From Nomia melanderi (lineage: Eukaryota > Arthropoda > Insecta > Hymenoptera > Halictidae), in assembly GCF_051020985.1 (NCBI RefSeq), contig NW_027475141.1, forward strand, positions 1,550,001 through 1,614,000: a stretch of DNA of 64,000 nucleotides, written 5' to 3'. Below are positions 36,471 through 48,139 of the stretch, piece by piece. Positions within the stretch are counted from its first letter, which is position 1. The number at the start of each line of letters is the position of its first letter. The position numbers were made by a program, and so were the translations under genes. The notes beneath the pieces are model-generated. The model was not told the origin of the DNA and made no database searches. It saw only the letters and a list, made by a program, of their open reading frames with translations.

Positions 36471-37975
36471 ATATATTGGATTTTCCCCTGACCCTGAGTG
36501 TCTGGCCCCATGAGATGATGGTTTTCTCGGCCCCTGGTGATCCGAGGTCGTTCCCGCTGCACAGATTCATGCGACAGGGCCACCTGCAGATAATTCACTT
36601 TGGTTTATTGCGCTATCTCTAATAGCACCCGAGATATCACCAGATATATATTGGATTTTCCCCTGACCCTGAGGGACCGGCCCCATGAGACTGTGGTTTT
36701 CTCGGCCCCAGGTGGTCCGAGGTCGTTCCCGCTGCACAGATTCATGCGCCATGGCCTCCTACAGACAATGCACTTTGAATTATTGCGTTATCTGTAATAG
36801 TACCCGAGATATCACCAGAAATATATTGGATTTTTCCCTGACCCTGAGTGTCCGGCCCCATGAGACGGTGGTTTTCTCGGCCCCTGGTGGTCCGAGGTCG
36901 TTCCCGCTGCACATATTCATGCGCCAGGGGTACTGCAGATAATTCACTTTGGTTTATTGCGCTATCTCTAATAGCACCCGAGATATCACCAGATATATAT
37001 TGGATTTTCCCCTGACCCTGAGTGTCCGGCCCCATGAGACGGTGGTTTTCTCGGCCCCTGGTGGTCCGAGGTCGTTCCCGCTGCACATATTCATGCGCCA
37101 GGGGTACTGCAGATAATTCACTTTGGTTTATTGCGCTATCTCTAATAGCACCCGAGATATCACCAGATATATATTGGATATTTCCCTGACCCTGTCAGTC
37201 CGGCCCCATGAGACGGTGATTGTCTCGGCCCCTGGTGGTTCGAGGTCGATCCCGCTGCACAGATTCATGCGCCAGGGCCTCCTACAGACAATGCACTTTG
37301 ATTTAGTGCGCTATCTGTAAGAGCACCCGAGATATCACCAGATATATATTGGATTTTTCCGTGACCCTGAGTGTCCGGCCCCATGAGACGGTGGTTTTCT
37401 CGGCCCCTGGTTGTCCGAGGTCGTTCCCGCTGCACAGATTCATGCGCCAGGGCCTCCTGCAGATAATTCACTTTGGTTTATTGCGCTACCTCTAATAGCA
37501 CTCGAGATATCACCAGATATATATTGGATTTTTCCCTGGCCCTGAGTGTCCGGTCCCATGTGTTGGTGGTTTTCTCGGCCCCTGGTGATCCGAGGTCGTT
37601 CCCGCTGCACACATTCATGCGCCCGGGCCTCCTGCAGATAATTCACTTTGGTTTATTGCGCTATCTCTAATGGCACTGGAGATATCACCAGATATATAAT
37701 GGATTTCTCCCTGACCCTGAGTGTCCGGCCCCATGAGACGGTGGTTTTCTCGGCCCCTGGTGGTCCGAGGTCGTTCCCGCTGCACAGATTCATGCGCCAG
37801 GGCCTCCTGATGATAATGCACTTTGATTTATCGCGCTATCTGTAACAGAACACGAGATATCACCAGATATATGCTGGATTTTTACATGACATTGCGTGAC
37901 GGATACCGAAAATCTGTCATTTTCTCGGCCCCTGGGGGTCCGATGTCGTTCCTGCTGCACAGATTCATGCGCAAG
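36471..37975. repeat. Linking monomers with GGGGTACTGCAG variants
   Basis: About nine A-type monomers and one B lie here. The indel variant CAGGGGTACTGCAG, one base shorter than CAGGGCCTCCTGCAG, occurs near 36,401, 36,927 and 37,099. The last two are in neighbouring monomers 174 bp apart, again a single-monomer duplication. The long-range twin monomer lies at 37,128-37,305, followed by GATTTAGTGCGC and GTAAGAGCACC. Confidence 0.75.
37128..37305 (+). repeat. Monomer identical to 2,296-2,473
   Basis: Right-hand partner of the long-range pair. It is preceded by the GGGGTACTGCAG monomer and followed by GATTTAGTGCGC, neither of which flanks the left copy, so only this one monomer is shared. Confidence 0.85.
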
Positions 37976-40426
37976 GGCCTCCTACGGACAATGCACTTTG
38001 ATTTAGTGCGCTATCTGTAAGAGCACCCGAGATATCACCAGAAATATATTGGATTTTTCCCTGACCCTGAGTGCCCGGCCCCATGTGTCGGTGGTTTTCT
38101 CGGCCCCTAGTGGTCCGAGGTCGTTCCCGCTGCACAGATGCATGCGCCAGGGCCTCCTGCAGATAATTCACTTTGATTTAACGCGCTATCTCTAATAGCA
38201 CCAGAGATATCACCAGATATATATTGGATTTTCCCCTGACCCTGAGTGTCCGGCCCTATGAGACGGTGATTTTCTCGGCCCCTGGTGGTCCGAGGTCGTT
38301 CCCGCTGCACAGATTCTTGCGCAAGGGCCTCCTGCAGACAACTCACTTTGGTTTATTGCGCTATCTCTAATAGCACCCGAGATATCACCAGATATATATT
38401 GGATTTTTCCCTGACTCTGAGTGTCCGGAACCATGAGGTGGTGGTTTTCTCGGCCCCTGGTGGTCCGAGGTCGTTCCCACTGCACAGATTCATGCGCCAG
38501 GGCCTCCTGCAGATAATTCTCTTTGGTTTGTTGCGCTATCTCTAATAGCACCCGAGATATCACCAGATATATATTGGATTTTCCCCTGACCCTGAGTGTC
38601 CGGCCCCATGAGGCTGTGGTTTTCTCTGCCCCTGGTGGTCCGATGTCGTTCCCGCTGCACAGACTCATGCGCCAGGGCCTCCTACAGACAATGCACGTTG
38701 ATTTATTGCGCTATCTGCAATAGCACCCGAGATATCACCAGATATATATTGGATTTTTCCCTGACCCTGAATGACCGGCCCCATGAGACGGTGGTTTTCT
38801 CGGCCCCTGGTGGTCCGAGGTCGTTCCTGCTGCACAGATTCATGCGCCAGGGCCTCCTACAGACAATGCACTTTGAATTATAGCGCTATCTGTAATAGTA
38901 CCCGAGATATCACCAGAAATATATTGTATTTATCCCTGACTCTGAGTGTCCGGCCCCATAAGACTATGGTTTTCTCGGCCCCTGGTGATCCGGGGTCGTT
39001 CCCGCTGCACAGATTCATGCGCCAGGGCCTCCTACAGACAATGCACTTTGATTTATTGCGCTATCTGTAATAGCATCCGAGATATCACCAGAAATATATT
39101 GGATTTTTCCCTGACCCTGAGTGTCCGGCCCCATGAGACTGTGGTTTTCTCGGCCCCTGGTGGTCCGAGGTCGTTCCCGCTGCACATATTCATGCGCCTG
39201 GGCCTCCTGCAGATAATTCACTTTGGTTTATTGGGCTATCCCTAATAGCACCCGAGATATCACCAGAAATATATTGGATTTTTCCCTGACCCTGAGTGTC
39301 CGGCCCCATGAGACTGTGGTTTTCTCGGCCCCTGGTGGTCCGAGGTCGTTCCCGCTGCACATATTCATGCGCCTGGGCCTCCTGCAGATAATTCACTTTG
39401 GTTTATTGGGCTATCCCTAATAGCACCCGAGATATCACCAGATATATATTGGATTTTCCCCTGACCCTGAGTTTCCGGCCCCATGAGACTGTGGTTTTCT
39501 CGGCCCCTGGTGGTCCGAGGTCGTTCCCGCTGCCCAGATTCATGCGCCTGGGCCTGCTGCAGATAATTCACTTTGGTTTATTGCGCTATCTGTAATAGCA
39601 CCCGAGATATCACCAGATATATATTGTATTTTTCCCTGGCCCTGAGTGTCCGGTCCCATGTGTTGGTGGTTTTCTCGGCCCCTGGTGATCCGAGGTCGTT
39701 CCCGCTGCACACATTCATGCGCCCGGGCCTCCTGCAGATAATTCACTTTGGTTTATTGCGCTATCTCTAATGGCACTGGAGATATCACCAGATATATAAT
39801 GGATTTCTCCCTGACCCTGAGTGTCCGGCCCCATGTGACGGTAGTTTTCTCGGCCCCTGGTGGTCCGAGGTCGTTCCCGCTGCACAGATGCATGCGCCAT
39901 GGCCTCCTGCAGATAATTAACTTCGGTTTATCGCGCTATCTCTAATAGAACCCGAGATATAACCAGATATATAATGGATTTTACCCTGACCCTGAGTGTC
40001 CGGCCCCATGAGACGGTGGTTTTCTCGGCCCCTGGTGGTCCGAGGTCGTTCCCGCTGCACAGATTCATGCGCCAGGGCCTCCTGATGATAATTCACTTTG
40101 ATTTATCGCGCTATCTGTAACAGAACCCGAGATATCACCAGATATATGCTGGATTTTTACATGACATTGCGTGACGGATACCGAAAATCTGTAATTTTCT
40201 CGGCCCCTGGGTGTCCGATGTCGTTCCTGCTGCACAGATTCATGCGTCGGTGCCTCCTACGGACAATGAACTTTGATTTATTGCGCTATCTGTAATAGCA
40301 CCCGTGATATCACCAGATATATATTGGATTTTCCCCTGACCCCTGAGTGTCCGGACCCATGAGACGGTGGTTTTCTCGGCCCCTGGTGGTCCGAGGTCGT
40401 TCCCGCTGCACACATTCATGCGCCAG
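37976..40426. repeat. 14-monomer HOR, copy 1 (2,451 bp)
   Basis: 37,976-39,630 matches 40,427-42,082 at an offset of 2,451-2,452 bp, broken by one patch (about 38,690-38,880) where the copies differ by local exchange. Shared markers are GATTTAGTGCGC, GATTTAACGCGC, CAGATTCTTGCGCAAGG, GTGTCCGGAACCATGAGG and TTGTTGCGCTATC. The part at 38,285-38,855 is also nearly the same as 28,656-29,226 in the large HOR (offset 9,629), so the two HORs share material. The last portion, 39,630-40,440, reappears at 42,957-43,767 (offset 3,327). Confidence 0.82.
39075..39424 (+). repeat. Adjacent duplicated monomers with CAGAAATATATTGG
   Basis: Monomers 39,075-39,249 and 39,250-39,424 are almost identical, both with CACCAGAAATATATTGG, GCACATATTCATGCGCCTGG and TTGGGCTATCCC. 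The pair is copied at 41,527-41,876. In the large HOR (29,630 and 33,650 regions) this monomer is single, so the duplication came after the HORs separated. Confidence 0.85.
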
Positions 40427-42082
40427 GGCCTCCTACGGACAATGCACTTTGATTTAGTGCGCTATCTGTAAGAGCACCCGAGATATCACCAGAAATATAT
40501 TGGATTTTTCCCTGACCCTGAGTGCCCGGCCCCATGTGTCGGTGGTTTTCTCGGCCCCTAGTGGTCCGAGGTCGTTCCCGCTGCACAGATGCATGCGCCA
40601 GGGCCTCCTGCAGATAATTCACTTTGATTTAACGCGCTATCTCTAATAGCACCAGAGATATCACCAGATATATATTGGATTTTCCCCTGACCCTGAGTGT
40701 CCGGCCCTATGAGACGGTGATTTTCTCGGCCCCTGGTGGTCCGAGGTCGTTCCCGCTGCACAGATTCTTGCGCAAGGTCCTCCTGCAGACAACTCACTTT
40801 GGTTTATTGCGCTATCTCTAATAGCACCCGAGATATCACCAGATATATATTGGATTTTTCCCTGACTCTGAGTGTCCGGAACCATGAGGTGGTGGTTTTC
40901 TCGGCCCCTGGTGGTCCGAGGTCGTTCCCACTGCACAGATTCATGCGCCAGGGCCTCCTGCAGATAATTCTCTTTGGTTTGTTGCGCTATCTCTAATAGC
41001 ACCCGAGATATCACCAGATATATATTGGATTTTCCCCTGTCCCTGAGTGTCCGGCCCCATGAGACTGTGGTTTTCTCTGCCCCTGGTGGTCCGATGTCGT
41101 TCCCGCTGCACAGATTCATGCGCCAGGGCCTCCTTCAGATAATTCACTTTGGTTTATTGCGCTATCTGTAATAGCACCCGAGATATCACCAGATATATAT
41201 TGGGCTCTTTCCCTGACCCTGAGTGTCCGGCCCCATGAGACGGTGGTTTTCTCCGCCCCTGGTGGTCCGATGTCGTTCCTGCTGCACAGATTCATGCGCC
41301 AGGGCCTCCTACAGACAATGCACTTTGAATTATAGCGCTATCTGTAATAGTACCCGAGATATCACCAGAAATATATTGTATTTATCCCTGACTCTGAGTG
41401 TCCGGCCCCATAAGACTATGGTTTTCTCGGCCCCTGGTGATCCGGGGTCGTTCCCGCTGCACAGATTCATGCGCCAGGGCCTCCTACAGACAATGCACTT
41501 TGATTTATTGCGCTATCTGTAATAGCATCCGAGATATCACCAGAAATATATTGGATTTTTCCCTGACCCTGAGTGTCCGGCCCCATGAGACTGTGGTTTT
41601 CTCGGCCCCTGGTGGTCCGAGGTCGTTCCCGCTGCACATATTCATGCGCCTGGGCCTCCTGCAGATAATTCACTTTGGTTTATTGGGCTATCCCTAATAG
41701 CACCCGAGATATCACCAGAAATATATTGGATTTTTCCCTGACCCTGAGTGTCCGGCCCCATGAGACTGTGGTTTTCTCGGCCCCTGGTGGTCCGAGGTCG
41801 TTCCCGCTGCACATATTCATGCGCCTGGGCCTCCTGCAGATAATTCACTTTGGTTTATTGGGCTATCCCTAATAGCACCCGAGATATCACCAGATATATA
41901 TTGGATTTTCCCCTGACCCTGAGTTTCCGGCCCCATGAGACTGTGGTTTTCTCGGCCCCTGGTGGTCCGAGGTCGTTCCCGCTGCCCAGATTCATGCGCC
42001 TGGGCCTGCTGCAGATAATTCACTTTGGTTTATTGCGCTATCTGTAATAGCACCCGAGATATCACCAGATATATATTGGATT
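40427..42082. repeat. 14-monomer HOR, partial copy 2
   Basis: This follows copy 1 until about 42,082, where it leaves for the 19-monomer HOR. Around 41,150-41,290 it carries TTGGGCTCTTTCCC and TTCTCCGCCCC, as at about 29,295-29,350 in the large HOR, instead of the copy 1 sequence. This is a conversion or exchange patch of about one monomer. Confidence 0.8.
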
Positions 42083-45000
42083 TTTCCCAGACCCTGAGTG
42101 TTCGGCTCCATGAGACGGTGGTTTTCTCGGCCCCTGGTGGTCCGAGGTCGTTCCCGCTGACCAGATTCATGCGCCAGGGCCTCCTACAGACAATGCACTT
42201 TGATTTATTGCGCTATCTGTAATAGCACCCGAGATATCACCAGATATATATTGGATTTTTCCCTGACCCTGACATTCCGGCCCCATGAGACGGTGGTTTT
42301 CTGGGCACCTGGTGGTCCGAGGTCGTTCCCGCTGCACAGATTCATGCGCCAGGGCCTCCTGCAGATAATTCACTTTGCTTTATTGCGCTATCTCTAATAG
42401 CACCCGAGATATCACCAGATATATATTGGATTTTCCCCTGACCCTGAGTGTCCAGCCCCATGACACGGTGGTTTTCCCGGCCCCTGGAGGTCCGAGGTCG
42501 TTCTCGCTGGCCAGATTCATGCGCCAGGGCCTCCTGCAGACAATGCACTTTGATTTGTTGCGCTATCTGTAATAGCACCCGAGATATCACCAGATATATA
42601 TTGGATTTTTCCCTGACCCAGAGTGTCCGGCCCCATGAGACGGTGGTTGTCTCGGACCCTGGTGGTCCGGGGTCGTACCCGCTGCACAGACTCATGCGCC
42701 AGGGCCTCCTGCAGATAAACCACTTTGGTTTGTTGCGCTATCTGTAATAGCACCCGAGATATCACCAGATATATATTGGATTTTTCCGTGACCCTGAGTG
42801 TCCGGCCCCATGAGACGGTGGTTTTCTCGGCCCCTGGTTGTCCGAGGTCGTTCCCGCTGCACAGATTCATGCGCCAGGGCCTCCTGCAGATAAATCACTT
42901 TGGTTTATTGCGCTACCTCTAATAGCACTCGAGATATCACCAGATATATATTGTATTTTTCCCTGGCCCTGAGTGTCCGGTCCCATGTGTTGGTGGTTTT
43001 CTCGGCCCCTGGTGATCCGAGGTCGTTCCCGCTGCACACATTCATGCGCCCGGGCCTCCTGCAGATAATTCACTTTGGATTATTGCGCTATCTCTAATGG
43101 CACTGGAGATATCACCAGATATATAATGGATTTCTCCCTGACCCTGAGTGTCCGGCCCCATGTGACGGTAGTTTTCTCGGCCCCTGGTGGTCCGAGGTCG
43201 TTCCCGCTGCACAGATGCATGCGCCATGGCCTCCTGCAGATAATTAACTTCGGTTTATCGCGCTATCTCTAATAGAACCCGAGATATCACCAGATATATA
43301 ATGGATTTTACCCTGACCCTGAGTGTCCGGCCCCATGAGACGGTGGTTTTCTCGGCCCCTGGTGGTCCGAGGTCGTTCCCGCTGCACAGATTCATGCGCC
43401 AGGGCCTCCTGATGATAATTCACTTTGATTTATCGCGCTATCTGTAACAGAACCCGAGATATCACCAGATATATGCTGGATTTTTACATGACATTGCGTG
43501 ACGGATACCGAAAATCTGTAATTTTCTCGGCCCCTGGGTGTCCGATGTCGTTCCTGCTGCACAGATTCATGCGTCGGTGCCTCCTACGGACAATGAACTT
43601 TGATTTATTGCGCTATCTGTAATAGCACCCGTGATATCACCAGATATATATTGGATTTTCCCCTGACCCCTGAGTGTCCGGATCCATGAGACGGTGGTTT
43701 TCTCGGCCCCTGGTGGTCCGAGGTCGTTCCCGCTGCACACATTCATGCGCCAGGGCCTCCTACGGACAATGCACTTTGGTTTATTGCGCTATCTGTAACA
43801 GCACCCGAGATATCACCAGATATATATTGGATTTTTCCCTGACCCTGAGTGTCCGGCCCCATGAGACGGTGGTTTTCTCGGCCCCTGGTGGTCCGAGGTC
43901 GCTGCACAGATTCATGCGCCAGGGCCTCCTACAGACAATGCACTTTGATTTATTGCGCTATCTGTAATAGCACCCGAGAAAGCACAATATATATACTGGA
44001 TTTTTACATGACTGTGGGTGACGGACACCGAAACTCTGTAAGTTTCTCGGCCCCTGGAGGACCGAGGTCGTTCCTGCTTCACAGATTCATGCGCCGGGGC
44101 CTCCTGCAGACAATGCACTTTGATTTATCCCGCTATCTCTAATATCACCGGAGATATCATCAGATATATATTGGATTTTTCCCTGACCCTGAGTTTCCGG
44201 CCCCATGAGACGTTGGTTTCCTCGGCCCCTGGTGGTCCTAGCTCGTTCCCGCTGCACATGTTCATGCGCCAGGTCCTCCTACAAACAATGCACTTTGGTT
44301 TATTGCGCCATCTGTAACGGAACCCGAGATATCACCAGATATATATTGGATTTTTCCCTGACCCTGAGTGGCCGGCCCCATGAGACGGTGGTTTTCTCGG
44401 CCCCTGGTGGTCTGAGGTCGCTGCACAGATTCATGCGCCGGGGCCTCCTGCAGACAATGAACTTTGATTTATCGCGCTATATCTAATAGCACCCGAGATA
44501 TCACCAGATATATATTGGATTTTCCCCTGACCCTGAGTGTCCGGCCCCATGAGACGGTGGTTGTCTCGGCCCCTGGTGTTCCGAGGTCGTTCCGGCTGCA
44601 CAGACTCATGCGCCAGGGCCTCCTTCAGACAATGTACTTTGATTTATCGCGCTATCTCTAATAGCACCCGAGATATCACCAGATATATATTGGATTTTTC
44701 CCTGACCATGAGAGTCCGGCCCCATGAGACGGTGGTTTTCCCGGCCCCTGGTGGTCCGAGGTCGTTCCCGCTGCACAGATTCATGCGCCGGGCCTCCTAC
44801 AGACAATGCACTTTGATTTATTGCGCTATCTGTAATAGCACCCGAGAAAGCACCATATATATACTGGATTTTTACATGACTTTGGGTGAGGGACACAGAA
44901 AATCTGTAAGTTTCTCGGCCCCTGGAGGGCCGAGGTCGTTCCTCCTACACAGATTCATGCGCCAGGGCCTCCTACAGACAATGCACTTTGATTTACTGCG

Positions 45001-45181
45001 CTATCTGTAACAGCACACGAGATATCACCAGATATATATTGGATTTTCCCCTGACCCTGAGTGTCCGGCCCCATTAGACGGTGGTTTTCTCGGACTCTGG
45101 TGGTCCGAGGTCGCAGCCCAGATTCATGCGCCAGGGCCTCCTACAGACAATGCACTTTGATTTATCGCGCTATATCTAATA
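41875..45181. repeat. 19-monomer HOR, copy 1 (3,307 bp)
   Basis: 41,875-42,972 matches 45,182-46,279 at an offset of 3,307. 43,148-45,010 matches 46,280-48,142 at an offset of 3,132. The 175-bp difference is one monomer (about 42,973-43,147) present here and missing in copy 2. The unit holds two monomers with a 6-bp loss near 43,900 and 44,420, and two B4 monomers with GTAAGTTTCTCGGCCCCTGG near 44,035 and 44,910. Confidence 0.87.
43900..44421 (+). repeat. Two monomers with a 6-bp deletion (GAGGTCGCTGCAC)
   Basis: The usual GAGGTCGTTCCCGCTGCAC is shortened by six bases (TTCCCG or an equivalent alignment) near 43,900 and 44,420. The pair is copied near 47,033 and 47,553, and near 51,570 and 52,089. 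A related shortened form, GAGGTCGCAGCCCAG, lies near 45,112. A 6-bp loss keeps local reading frame, which is why some chance frames run longer here. Confidence 0.85.
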
Positions 45182-48139
45182 GCACCCGAGATATCACCAG
45201 ATATATATTGGATTTTCCCCTGACCCTGAGTGTCCGGCCCCATGAGACTGTGGTTTTCTCGGCCCCTGGTGGTCCGAGGTCGTTCCCGCTGCCCAGATTC
45301 ATGCGCCTGGGCCTGCTGCAGATAATTCACTTTGGTTTATTGCGCTATCTGTAATAGCACCCGAGATATCACCAGATATATATTGGATTTTTCCCAGACC
45401 CTGAGTGTTCGGCTCCATGAGACGGTGGTTTTCTCGGCCCCTGGTGGTCCGAGGTCGTTCCCGCTGACCAGATTCATGCGCCAGGGCCTCCTACAGACAA
45501 TGCACTTTGATTTATTGCGCTATCTGTAATAGCACCCGAGATATCACCAGATATATATTGGATTTTTCCCTGACCCTGACATTCCGGCCCCATGAGACGG
45601 TGGTTTTCTGGGCACCTGGTGGTCCGAGGTCGTTCCCGCTGCACAGATTCATGCGCCAGGGCCTCCTGCAGATAATTCACTTTGCTTTATTGCGCTATCT
45701 CTAATAGCACCCGAGATATCACCAGATATATATTGGATTTTCCCCTGACCCTGAGTGTCCAGCCCCATGAGACGGTGGTTTTCCCGGCCCCTGGAGGTCC
45801 GAGGTCGTTCTCGCTGGCCAGATTCATGCGCCAGGGCCTCCTGCAGACAATGCACTTTGATTTGTTGCGCTATCTGTAATAGCACCCGAGATATCACCAG
45901 ATATATATTGGATTTTTCCCTGACCCAGAGTGTCCGGCCCCATGAGACGGTGGTTGTCTCGGACCCTGGTGGTCCGGGGTCGTACCCGCTGCACAGACTC
46001 ATGCGCCAGGGCCTCCTGCAGATAAACCACTTTGGTTTGTTGCGCTATCTGTAATAGCACCCGAGATATCACCAGATATATATTGGATTTTTCCGTGACC
46101 CTGAGTGTCCGGCCCCATGAGACGGTGGTTTTCTCGGCCCCTGGTTGTCCGAGGTCGTTCCCGCTGCACAGATTCATGCGCCAGGGCCTCCTGCAGATAA
46201 ATCACTTTGGTTTATTGCGCTACCTCTAATAGCACTCGAGATATCACCAGATATATATTGTATTTTTCCCTGGCCCTGAGTGTCCGGCCCCATGAGACGG
46301 TGGTTTTCTCGGCCCCTGGTGGTCCGAGGTCGTTCCCGCTGCACAGATGCATGCGCCATGGCCTCCTGCAGATAATTAACTTCGGTTTATCGCGCTATCT
46401 CTAATAGAACCCGAGATATCACCAGATATATAATGGATTTTACCCTGACCCTGAGTGTCCGGCCCCATGAGACGGTGGTTTTCTCGGCCCCTGGTGGTCC
46501 GAGGTCGTTCCCGCTGCACAGATTCATGCGCCAGGGCCTCCTGATGATAATGCACTTTGATTTATCGCGCTATCTGTAACAGAACCCGAGATATCACCAG
46601 ATATATGCTGGATTTTTACATGACATTGCGTGACGGATACCGAAAATCTGTAATTTTCTCGGCCCCTGGGTGTCCGATGTCGTTCCTGCTGCACAGATTC
46701 ATGCGTCGGGGCCTCCTACGGACAATGAACTTTGATTTATTGCGCTATCTGTAATAGCACCCGTGATATCACCAGATATATATTGGATTTTCCCCTGACC
46801 CCTGAGTGTCCGGACCCATGAGACGGTGGTTTTCTCGGCCCCTGGTGGTCCGAGGTCGTTCCCGCTGCACACATTCATGCGCCAGGGCCTCCTACGGACA
46901 ATGCACTTTGGTTTATTGCGCTATCTGTAACAGCACCCGAGATATCACCAGATATATATTGGATTTTTCCCTGACCCTGAGTGTCCGGCCCCATGAGACG
47001 GTGGTTTTCTCGGCCCCTGGTGGTCCGAGGTCGCTGCACAGATTCATGCGCCAGGGCCTCCTACAGACAATGCACTTTGATTTATTGCGCTATCTGTAAT
47101 AGCACCCGAGAAAGCACAATATATATACTGGATTTTTACATGACTGTGGGTGACGGACACCGAAAATCTGTAAGTTTCTCGGCCCCTGGAGGACCGAGGT
47201 CGTTCCTGCTTCACAGATTCATGCGCCGGGGCCTCCTGCAGACAATGCACTTTGATTTATCCCGCTATCTCTAATATCACCGGAGATATCATCAGATATA
47301 TATTGGATTTTTCCCTGACCCTGAGTTTCCGGCCCCATGAGACGTTGGTTTCCTCGGCCCCTGGTGGTCCTAGCTCGTTCCCGCTGCACATGTTCATGCG
47401 CCAGGGCCTCCTACAAACAATGCACTTTGGTTTATTGCGCCATCTGTAACGGAACCCGAGATATCACCAGATATATATTGGATTTTTCCCTGACCCTGAG
47501 TGGCCGGCCCCATGAGACGGTGGTTTTCTCGGCCCCTGGTGGTCCGAGGTCGCTGCACAGATTCATGCGCCGGGGCCTCCTGCAGACAATGAACTTTGAT
47601 TTATCGCGCTATATCTAATAGCACCCGAGATATCACCAGATATATATTGGATTTTCCCCTGACCCTGAGTGTCCGGCCCCATGAGACGGTGGTTGTCTCG
47701 GCCCCTGGTGTTCCGAGGTCGTTCCGTCTGCACAGACTCATGCGCCAGGGCCTCCTTCAGACAATGTACTTTGATTTATCGCGCTATCTCTAATAGCACC
47801 TGAGATATCACCAGATATATATTGGATTTTTCCCTGACCATGAGAGTCCGGCCCCATGAGACGGTGGTTTTCCCGGCCCCTGGTGGTCCGAGGTCGTTCC
47901 CGCTGCACAGATTCATGCGCCGGGCCTCCTACAGACAATGCACTTTGATTTATTGCGCTATCTGTAATAGCACCCGAGAAAGCACCATATATATACTGGA
48001 TTTTTACATGACTTTGGGTGAGGGACACAGAAAATCTGTAAGTTTCTCGGCCCCTGGAGGGCCGAGGTCGTTCCTCCTACACAGATTCATGCGCCAGGGC
48101 CTCCTACAGACAATGCACTTTGATTTACTGCGCTATCTG
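45182..48139. repeat. 19-monomer HOR, copy 2 (one monomer shorter)
   Basis: Same order as copy 1 with one monomer lost near 46,280. From about 46,656 onward it also forms the start of the 26-monomer HOR, so two HOR periods overlap here. Differences from copy 1 are few, for example GAAAATCTG near 47,161 where copy 1 has GAAACTCTG. Confidence 0.85.
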
